Part shown: piece by piece, positions 55,803 to 64,000 of the stretch
Layout of the letters: each line of letters starts with the position of its first letter
How positions within the stretch are numbered: position 1 is the stretch's first letter
DNA from: Hawksworthiomyces lignivorus
Lineage: Eukaryota > Ascomycota > Sordariomycetes > Ophiostomatales > Ophiostomataceae
Length of the DNA: 64,000 nt
NCBI GenBank assembly: GCA_002917075.1
Contig: NTMA01000009.1
Span: 248,001 to 312,000 of the forward strand
Direction: 5' to 3'
The notes under the pieces: generated by a model
What the model was told of the DNA's origin: nothing
Databases searched by the model: none
Seen by the model: the letters and a program-made list of their open reading frames with translations, nothing else
Program-made: the position numbers and the translations under genes

Positions 55803-58532
55803 TTACTGCTGCACCTGCGTATCGAGGATCTTGTCCACCAAGGCGGCGACGTCACGGTGCAGGGCCTCGAGGTCGTCTGTGCCGCTCTGCCTTGCCAGCA
55901 CCGCCTCCTTGCGGCGGTAGGCCACGAAGACGATGCCGCAGTTGTATGGGCCTGGCAAGGCACAGTCGCTGCTGCTGCCACTGCCAAGCAAGAGGCCGCT
56001 GTCGCAGTTGTCGACGGACGGGCGCCGCTGGTCTCTCGCATCTGAAGAAGAGTAGTGCAGCAGCTGAGAGAGCTGGGGCAATTGGGGCAGCTGAGGCAGC
56101 TGGGGCAGCAGCGGCACAGGCGGCACCGCCTCTGCGGACGCGAGCGGCGCCGATGCGCGGCTGCGCTGGAACGCGCAGCCGTATCCGCGGGCAAACTCGG
56201 CCGGCTTGGCATCCGACTCGGTGAATACGAGCCAGCGATCCGCGTTCAAGATCTCGGCGTGCGTCGGCGCCGACAGGCTGTAGGGCGCCTGCACAGTGGC
56301 CAGCCCGTAGGCGGCGAGGAACTGCGCCTCGAGGCCGGACGGGTGCGGGCTCATGGGCGCCGGGCTGCCGTAGCTGCTGTGGAAGCTGCCACGGCTCGCG
56401 CCCGCCGCCGGCGGCATCGTGGCCGTCCGCGCTGTGGCCGTGCTGCTGCACCGGCTGTGGGCGGCGCTCGCGCTGCTGGCCTGGCTGGCGCGGCTCGTCC
56501 GGCGGCCCCGGCTGATGTGGCTGGCCATACTGCTGGTGCGCGAGAGCGTCTGCCTGGGCGACGACAGGGGTGCCGGCGACAGAGGTCCCGGCGACAGGGG
56601 CGCTGGCGACAGGGGCGCCGTTGCATCAGCACCCGCTGTCGTCGGAGAAGGGGAGGACTGGGGGCGGGTGGTGCTCTTGGGCTCGATGCTGGCGATGTAG
56701 GCCAGGTCAAACCTGTACTGCGAGGCGATGCGCGCAATCTCAAATGCGGCCGCCATGCGCGCCTGGCCTGCCGAAGTCCGAGGCCGGCCTGCAGACAGAG
56801 GCGTCGACAGAACAGGCATAGCCGGAAGCAAGGCGGCAATATGTAGGGGCGGCGGTGGCGCATTGAAGGATGGCGGGCGCGACGGCGGCGTGGCCTCGCG
56901 CTGGAGTGTGGGTCTCCGCATAGGAGACGCAGGCGACGGCGGCGACGGCGGCGACGCACGCGATATACGCGACGTAGACAATAGAGGGGGTGGCGGAGGA
57001 GGCAGAGGCTTATTCAGTGCCAGTGCGCCCTTCTTGGGGGTGTCTGCTTCCCGAGCGGCACCAGCGGTAGAAGGAGGAGTTTTAGGCGTGTCTACCGTAT
57101 CCGCACTCTTTGCCGGCTCTGCCGCAGCAGCAGCTGCAGCGGGAACGCTTTCGGCAATATCATCATCACTGAGAGACAGAAAGTCGCCCAAGTTAGGCTC
57201 CATCAGGACCGAGCTGGGCGAAGACGGCGTAGGCTGGACGGGGAGATGGCGCTGGTAGCGGAAAGACATGGGCCGACGGACGACGCGCGACCGGCGGCGC
57301 GGCGACCCGGGCAACGACTTGCTGTCTCGGCTGACAGTGCTCTGCTGTGGTAGGACAATAGAAAAGACCGAGTCGCGCTGCAGCAAGGGCGTCCTAGAAT
57401 TCCTGTTCCTGCTTGCGGCAACCGCTTCCACATCATCTTTGGGCTGCAGTGCCGATAGCACAACGTCCTTCACGTCAGCTAGATCAGGAGGCGCTTCTGG
57501 AGCTAGAGCAGGCTGGACTGCGGCTGCAGGTGCTGTCGGCGATGACTCGGGTGATGTCGTGGGCAAAGCAGGCGTTGACTGAGTCGGACTCTTTGCCATC
57601 TCGACACCGCTGCTCTCGTCATGTTGCAGAGCCGGTGGCGCGCCGATCTGAAGTAGTTCCGGTTGTGGCTGTTGCTGCTGTTGCTGTTGTAAGAAGAGCG
57701 GCTGTAGGTCCTGGAGATCCGGCAAGCCCTCTAACTTGTCTAGCCGAATATGCAACGCAGTGTGATCGACTTTGGGAGAAGAGGGGACGGCAGGCGTTGT
57801 CGTCTGTGGAATAGACGCCGGGCTAACCTCGCCAGAGCTGATGGTGATGACCGTTGAGTTTCGTGAGCGCGGGGGTTGGTAGTTGCTGAAACTACTCAGA
57901 GGCGTAATGGAAACATCACGGCGCAGCATCAGAGACGAAGACCGCTTTGGCAGTTGGTGTAGATGGGCGTGACCGAGGCTGCTGCTGCTGCTGTTGCTGC
58001 TTCCGCTAACGTTGATATTAGGAACAGCACTAGTTATGGGATCATCCAGCGAGTACGGAATCTCGATGTATGAGTAGCGCTTGTGAGTGGTCGTATTGCT
58101 TCTCTTGATACCAGTGTAGTCACGGTATGGTGTGACACCTGCTGATGCTATCGTTGCTGCTCCTGGAGGAAGAGGAACGAATCCCCTCGTGAACGGAGTC
58201 ATGGCCGAGTTTGCTGGGTCTGATACGCTTTGGCTCCGACCTGCAGTTGCTGGTCGTGGAGAAGTGGCGGGAACAGAGTCTTCTCGGGGAAGCATCTTTG
58301 TTGTCTTAGGGCGAATAAAAGATGGTGAAGGGAAATGCAATTCTTGCGGTGCGGATGAGCGTGAGGAACCGAAGACTGTGGTCCCAGTTCCTTTACGAAG
58401 AGGAAATAAGGAAGACGTGTTGGCCAACGTATTGGCCAAGCTGCTGGGCTTGCCGGCTTCCGCAGAAGCTCGGGTAGCCGCATGCTTCTTTTTGTTGAAC
58501 AGGCGTTCTAGCCTGTCGATGCCGTTTGCCAT
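55803..58532 (-). CDS. Proline/serine-rich protein of unknown function
   Basis: An open frame of 909 residues from the ATG at 58532 to TAA at 55805-55803, uninterrupted and with GC-biased codon use, so almost certainly coding. I do not recognise a family. The N-terminus MANGIDRLERLFNKKK is basic and could be a membrane- or protein-binding helix. Most of the chain is disordered: polyQ near residue 290, polyalanine, [12 protein letters not shown] (SH3- or profilin-type ligand) and repeats of LSPAPLSPGPLSP. A region near 610-640 (RMAAAFEIARIASQYRFDLAYIAS) looks ordered. The last 200 residues also look folded (AQFLAAYGLATVQAPYSL, ILNADRWLVFTESDAKP, YNCGIVFVAYRRKEAVLA), interrupted by a LPQ tandem repeat. 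These two ordered blocks resemble a lineage-conserved domain. A signalling or cytoskeletal scaffold is a guess from composition. Confidence 0.8.
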   Translation of the reverse strand: MANGIDRLERLFNKKKHAATRASAEAGKPSSLANTLANTSSLFPLRKGTGTTVFGSSRSSAPQELHFPSPSFIRPKTTKMLPREDSVPATSPRPATAGRSQSVSDPANSAMTPFTRGFVPLPPGAATIASAGVTPYRDYTGIKRSNTTTHKRYSYIEIPYSLDDPITSAVPNINVSGSSNSSSSSLGHAHLHQLPKRSSSLMLRRDVSITPLSSFSNYQPPRSRNSTVITISSGEVSPASIPQTTTPAVPSSPKVDHTALHIRLDKLEGLPDLQDLQPLFLQQQQQQQPQPELLQIGAPPALQHDESSGVEMAKSPTQSTPALPTTSPESSPTAPAAAVQPALAPEAPPDLADVKDVVLSALQPKDDVEAVAASRNRNSRTPLLQRDSVFSIVLPQQSTVSRDSKSLPGSPRRRSRVVRRPMSFRYQRHLPVQPTPSSPSSVLMEPNLGDFLSLSDDDIAESVPAAAAAAAEPAKSADTVDTPKTPPSTAGAAREADTPKKGALALNKPLPPPPPPLLSTSRISRASPPSPPSPASPMRRPTLQREATPPSRPPSFNAPPPPLHIAALLPAMPVLSTPLSAGRPRTSAGQARMAAAFEIARIASQYRFDLAYIASIEPKSTTRPQSSPSPTTAGADATAPLSPAPLSPGPLSPAPLSSPRQTLSRTSSMASHISRGRRTSRASQASSASAAHSRCSSTATARTATMPPAAGASRGSFHSSYGSPAPMSPHPSGLEAQFLAAYGLATVQAPYSLSAPTHAEILNADRWLVFTESDAKPAEFARGYGCAFQRSRASAPLASAEAVPPVPLLPQLPQLPQLPQLSQLLHYSSSDARDQRRPSVDNCDSGLLLGSGSSSDCALPGPYNCGIVFVAYRRKEAVLARQSGTDDLEALHRDVAALVDKILDTQVQQ

Positions 58533-61500
58533 TGTTTAGTAGTAGTGCACGGTGAAGATCTAACGGGTCCGTGATGTCAGTTGTGCACGTTCAAAAAGTG
58601 CGCTTTGATGACACGACCAAGAAAACAAGTCCCAGTAGTTGAAATCTTCAAGGAAAGACTCTTGGAATGTCCCTTTCCGAAGACAAACTACAAACTGGCC
58701 TTCTCTTCTGTATCACCCTTCCTGCTCCCTTTCCTGAAAGTGGTACACGGTCTCACAAGCTCACCACCAGGAAGATGGCGATGAATGATTTTGCACCGAT
58801 CCAGCAAAAGCAAGACTAGACACAGAAGGGAGGGGAAAGGGACTTAAAAGCAAAAAGAAGGCAGAGAAAAAAAAAAGAATTACCTTACATCATATGCGTG
58901 GATAAGGAGGAGCAGAAACGACGTGCCTGGCTCGAAGTACGGCCGTCGTAGCGCGAAGACGACTCACAGCAGCAAGTCCGGCATATAGAAAGTCGTGTAA
59001 GCTGACCGCGTATCAAGCAACTGATTCAGAACCCCCTAGCAAATGAGCAAAGGAGTGGGTTCCTAGTTGTCCGAGAAGAAAAAGAAAAGAGACGAAAAAG
59101 GAAGGGCAAAAAAAAAGAAAATAGAGAAATATTGGAGAGAGAGACAATCCGAAAATACGTGAGACAGGGCCAAGATTGAGAAGGAGGCTGGACAGAATGC
59201 CCAATCAGCGCAAATCTACAGAAAGAACAGAATTGGCCTATTGGGTAGTCCTCGTTCGTTTTGACTAATAGGAGAAAATGAAAGGGAGAGAGCAGTTGTG
59301 ACGAAGTCTTCTTCAGAGAAGGCAAAGATCCAAACATCCAAGCCGGGACAGCTGGTGGGCTGAGTTTGTGGTCGTCTCAGACGTAGGCTTATAGCTGAAT
59401 TACCAATTTCCCGACAGGTGAAGCGTAGCTTGTCTAGATGGGAGAGAAAGAACAAACCGAACGACACGGAAGACGTGGAATTAGACTGCGGCAAGGAACA
59501 AGGAAGAGACGTAATACAAAAGCTGAGAGGCAGGGGAAGTTTGGAATGGCACCAAGGACAGCGGGCTACGCCATGAGACAGCGTGGTATTGGGATGCTCT
59601 CTGGTTTCTGGTCTGTGGGCGTTTTTTTTTTCTTTGTTTTTAATGAGGCTGGGCTGTTCTGGGCTCTGGAATGCTGGTTCTTGGACGACCGCGTCAAGGC
59701 GAACCAAGAAAATCAATCCAATGGAATTACACAAGGGGAAGACGCGGATTGACGTTGCGGAAAAAAAAGGATTGGCTGGATTTCTGGCGATTTTCGACGG
59801 CAACGGAAGGATGGAAAAACTTTTCGAACAAAAGAAAAATGAAAGAGCAGACAATTGTCGGTATAGCAAGAACAAATCCGGGCAGCAAAGCAGAAGGGGC
59901 TGAGAAAATGTGTTGAGGACAGAATGCGTGATGTGTGCACTCTGATGGAGCTGAGGAAATAAGAGACCCAGTTCGAGTGCAACAAGAAAGACTTGGTAGA
60001 TGCGAGAGCCCGTGACGCGGTGAGTCCTGCGTATACGACGTTGACAAGCGAGATGGATCGTGAAGCTTCTCGTCGTGTTGGTTTGCAGTGTTTCTGTTGT
60101 GAGTCTGCGTCGTGTTGTCTGCGTGTAAGTGGAGTGAGAAGCATGTGAGAGGAGCAAGTGGAGGAGAAGGGAGAGGCGGAAGCAGAGAAGAGCATCCAAA
60201 GACAAGGATGAAGAAATAGATAAACAAAGAAAATCGAGGGTCAAGACATCGAAGAGAGAATAAGCAAAAAAAGGAGAAAAGAAAAAATGCGAGTACGTGC
60301 ATAAAGTTGCAGCTTTGGTTTCTGGAGATGTGGCGGAACCAGGGGGGTTCATATAAGATCGAAAGACAAGAGTCGAAAGGGAGTGACGAACGACGAGGTG
60401 ATTTTTGTCTTTCCTTCTTGTGTCTCAATGGCATCGGTTCCACTTACAGCTCAAAAGAGAATAGATAGATCCTTCTTAGGAGGAGACGGGCGGAGAGGGG
60501 AGGCAAAAGGAAAATACAAATGGAGAATAGGTATAGTTGCAGCCAAGGGCAAGGATTAAGACAAGGATCAGAGACAAGAAAAGAGGGACAAAAAAGGCCC
60601 AAACACGAGAGGCTTAACAGGCCCTATGCTTGTATGGAGTATAGTATTTTACGATAGAAAAGCAAAATCTGCATATTCTCTCCACAGCAGATCTCTTGCG
60701 CGATAGCTTCTGATCTGTCTGTCATCTCTTTCTTCCCCTTTGCCACAGTCTGTTCTACCTGATCTGTCGGCGCACGACGAATCAACATGCAAATCAAGGT
60801 ACTGACCAAAGTGCTCCAAAGCTTTGGCCCCGGCTTGACGGGCAGCTGTCCCTAGGATGGCCTCGTTTTGTATCCCAGATGGGGACGAAAACACACCACC
60901 GTCATAATACAAAGGGATGCCGTTGCAGGTGCGTAGCAGGTGGGGGAGACGCGAGGGAGAGAGGACACTTGCTGATAATCACTCTCATACTCCGAAATCA
61001 CACAGACGAGGGGGAGGGGATGGACAAGGAAGGGGGAGAGAGTGGGAGGGAAGAGTGGATAAAGAAATCTGGGCGCGGATAGACTCAAAAGAGGATAGGA
61101 AGAGGAGGGCAAACTGCAGCGAAGATCCGTCCCGAGGAGAGCACGACGTAATACTGCGCAGAAACGGGAAGGCCATAAGCAGAGAACATCTGGTTGAGCA
61201 AAAGTGCAAAAGCTGGAGGGGAAAGGCGAGGGCGGGAGATCGTCATCAGGGTTGGTGGTGCGAAGTGTGCACGCTGCATTGAGCTGTACATACGAATCGT
61301 AGTAGCACGACTAAGGTGCACTCAGCGTATTACGACATAGGAGAGGGGATAGCAAGAGTTGCGGTAAGCCAGGTCGCAAATACAAGACACATCTGTAATA
61401 ATAGGAGCTTCTCCTCTCTCTTGGCGGAGCAGATTGTCGATCTGTAGCTCTTTTTTGTTGATGTTTCTTTTTCTGCCGGGCTTCCGCATCTAGGCCCTCT

Positions 61501-64000
61501 GTACGCTTATCGTGTTACGCTCCTTGCTCCTTGCTTCAACTGGTCCTCTCTGTCTTCGTTTCAAGGATATACTCATCATCAAGATGTCATCAGAGCGAGA
61601 ATAATATTCAGAAAAAGTAAAACATGACAAAGTGAGGAGAACCGGACGAGGACGAGAAGAGGAGCAAGATTCAAGGACAAGACAGAAGAGGCAATCCGAC
61701 TAATCACCTTCTGCTTGGTGTCTTTCCCACTAGCCTCATACAGGGCAAGTAGTGCCTGTTATTTTACAAATATATACAGAGCTAGCATATCTAGCTGAAC
61801 TAATTGGCCTGATTCGTGTATGTAGCATCTTGCGCTCAGCGCATCTGGTTGACGCGAGCTCTGTTGGCATCTCAGGTGAATTGATAGGTCACATATGCAC
61901 GGCAGCACGGTGCTTTGCGTCGGTAAAGGTGCCGCAAACCATTACACAACCTGTGACAAGACACTGACTAGCTTGGCATCAAAAAAGGTCATAGCTAGAC
62001 TTGACTGCGATGTATGCTTGTCCGCGTTGACATTATAGGCAGCTGCAACGCCGCAATGGCAGAGCTAGCGGGCGACTGGTTGTCCCGGGCGGTGCTCCTA
62101 AATTAGGCTTTCGCCGGCCTGTCCCTATGATGCGCTAATATAGGCCGGGCCACCATCGTATGTAGCCAGAACCGAGATGGGCGCCAATTCGACATACGGA
62201 CGGCCTGTACTCTACAGTATATAAGTATATACAACTACCTTACAAATATGTAGGCGAACGACAGTATGATGCGGCAGATAGCACAACAGCTACACGTGTA
62301 ATATATCTGATGACGATTGGAAGACGAAAACAAAAAAGGTACTCTTCATGATTCTTTGCCATGCGGAAAAACCTTGAAGACTGCCTCTTTGGTGGAAATG
62401 AACAGGACCAGACCAGGCTTTTGTGCCTTAGCATCAAGCAAGGGGAGGACAAATGTGAAGAAAGAAGAGCACAAAAGAAGCAAAACGAAAAATAAAATAA
62501 AATAAGAAGCACTTATTTGTCCGTACCGAGTAGTCATGGGTGATAGTGGAGCATATATATTGTGGAGAAGCAGAACCGTTTTCTGCATAGGAGACAGGCA
62601 GTTGACCAGAGGGGAAAAAGACAAACCCCCGGCACTCTTGCGCTTTGATCATGACCAGGTTAAAAAGCGTCACTTTTGCCCCATATTCTACGACTACTGT
62701 GCGTGCTACGTAAAGGAGCGTGTATGTACGACGTGCTCTGGCTAGATGTATGAAGAGGCTAGAATCAAGAAAATGAAAACCGGCCAGGGTGCAAGCCGAG
62801 GCGTCTTCGCAAGAGAATAGCCCTGCGGGACTCGTGGTGCAACGATTCTCAGAATGGACATGAGAGCCAGAAAACAACAAATCCCCCGTCTCAGCTCATA
62901 AGCCTACAGAGGACAACAAGCACACGCCGCAGGCGATTCCTGGTACAATTAAGACATGCGTTTAGCCTTGTACCCGGATTTGGATGGGTCCGAAGAGATG
63001 TGCTGTATGCACTGCTATTGCTACGATTAAAACTTTGCACAGAAGCGAAGAGCATACTCCGTAGATGTGGGTGAGGACCAAATGTACGATATGTATAAAA
63101 CGGGTTATATCGAGTTGGAATAAGAAAAAAAAAAAAAGGAGAAAGACAAAGAAGAAATATGGCCCCAAAGAAAGTGAAGCTGTATCGACAAAGATTGGCT
63201 ACAAAAGTAGGCCCTACGTAGCGAGGTGTGTAGCGAAGTGTGTCTGTCTCGCTGATCCCGCGCGGGAGAATGCCCAGCAGAAGCAAGCAAGCTTTTGGTC
63301 AAAGCGGATGCGGAGGAAACCCAGGCCAACGGAAACAAAAAGGCATCCCTCCTTCGTTTGTGTATGCGAAAGCAGAGAGTAGATTTAAAACAAGCGACGT
63401 AGTGAGAGGCGCGTGAATTCTACCAGAAATACGGTAACCAGCACAGGACGCTGAGTACGGAGAGAAAACACCACAGAGAAAAGAAACAAAAGTATGTATG
63501 TACAGGTATGTAGGTGTTGTATGCAAGGAAGTGGGCCATGTCTTGGATGGCCAGAAGGTCCAGTTCTGCGCGGTGGGTGCTACCACAGAGAAATGGTGGT
63601 GGCAGACCGTGAGCTCATCCGAAAAGGCTGTGCGTATGGTTTGGGATGGTAATTCTACGGTTGCATGTGTTTTCTTGCAGCTGTGTTCGCAGACAACTGC
63701 TCTCGACTCGGAAGATTCTCGTGGGAGGAAAAAGAACAGACAGACGACGCGTGGGAGAACAGACTCCCGCTCCTCCACGCCCACCGATTGCTCTTCTCAG
63801 AGATCGCCCAGAAAATTGAGAATCAGAGAAAGGCGATCACAAAGTCCAATAGCCATACGCCTCAAGGGCACTCGTATTATGAGCCTCTGTCCATACACAG
63901 CGGGACTGGTCAGAATGTACGGCGTACACGTACGAGTACACTACTGACGCTCTTTGGCTGTTCCCTTATAAGAATGTCCTGGTAGACTAAAACAAAAGGA
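58533..64000. other. Long gene-poor right end
   Basis: From 58540 to about 60500 the minus strand is strongly C/T-rich and is probably the promoter and leader of the 909-residue protein gene; a 378-codon frame there (60352-59216) has the composition of leader DNA. From 60600 to 64000 I find no gene, RNA or structured repeat, apart from a TACTCCGTA motif at 63055-63063. Confidence 0.45.

Noticed and set aside
59216..60352. 378-codon open frame on the minus strand
   Set aside because: Composition is that of a C/T-rich leader (Leu, Ser, Phe, Pro runs), there is no domain, and it lies directly upstream of the 909-residue protein gene on the same strand.
1..64000. CRISPR arrays, bacterial operons, phage or complete transposons
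   Set aside because: No spaced direct repeats of CRISPR type, no transposase or reverse transcriptase frame and no long terminal repeats could be seen.

Overview
This window is nuclear DNA of a filamentous ascomycete, most likely a Sordariomycete. The evidence is short GT-AG introns (44 to about 340 nt) with CTAAC/CTGAC-type branch sites, GC-rich third codon positions, C/T-rich leaders, dispersed tRNA genes, a fungal peptide-pheromone precursor with a C-x4-GQPCW core, and RIP-like decay of duplicated DNA. I cannot name the genus. Gene density is low: 12 recognisable protein genes, one long unassigned protein gene and two tRNA genes in 64 kb.

Region by region. 2.5-6.1 kb: an MFS sugar transporter converges on a secreted Vps62-like (DUF946) protein. 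7.8-9.7 kb: tRNA-Arg(TCT) and a SET-domain lysine methyltransferase of the Rubisco-LSMT/SETD6 type. 11.6-14.2 kb: an alpha-type mating pheromone precursor, then a mitochondrial coiled-coil DUF1640 (Fmp32/CCDC90) protein. 16.2-26.9 kb: clathrin heavy chain, a DapB/Ste13-type dipeptidyl aminopeptidase and a YbjQ/DUF74 protein. 28.6-30.2 kb: a secreted GH131 glucanase-like protein and a tRNA-Lys(CTT) gene carrying a 66-nt insert in its T-arm. 30.2-40 kb: AT-richer DNA around the intact ATP synthase alpha gene (atp1), littered with broken gene fragments: an inverted piece of atp1 itself and three scrambled pieces of the FACT subunit gene spt16, two of them a diverged direct repeat. 40.2-42.1 kb: an MNN1/MNN2-type mannosyltransferase. 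42-49 kb: a gene-poor stretch ending in a long C/T-rich leader with upstream ORFs before a Cdc25 phosphatase. 53-55 kb: a Cwf19/Drn1 splicing-related protein. 55.8-58.5 kb: a 909-residue proline/serine-rich protein of unknown function. 58.5-64 kb: no recognisable gene.

Most genes are housekeeping and do not form an operon or cluster. One functional thread is possible: the pheromone precursor, clathrin heavy chain (which in yeast keeps the pheromone-processing proteases in the late Golgi) and a Ste13/Dap2-family dipeptidyl aminopeptidase lie within 15 kb, but chance linkage is the default reading. The most unusual objects are the tRNA-Lys gene with an intron-like insert in the T-arm, the divergent pheromone precursor, and the patchwork of atp1/spt16 relics. 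Exon borders below were worked out by hand from splice signals, reading phase and family similarity; no database search was run.
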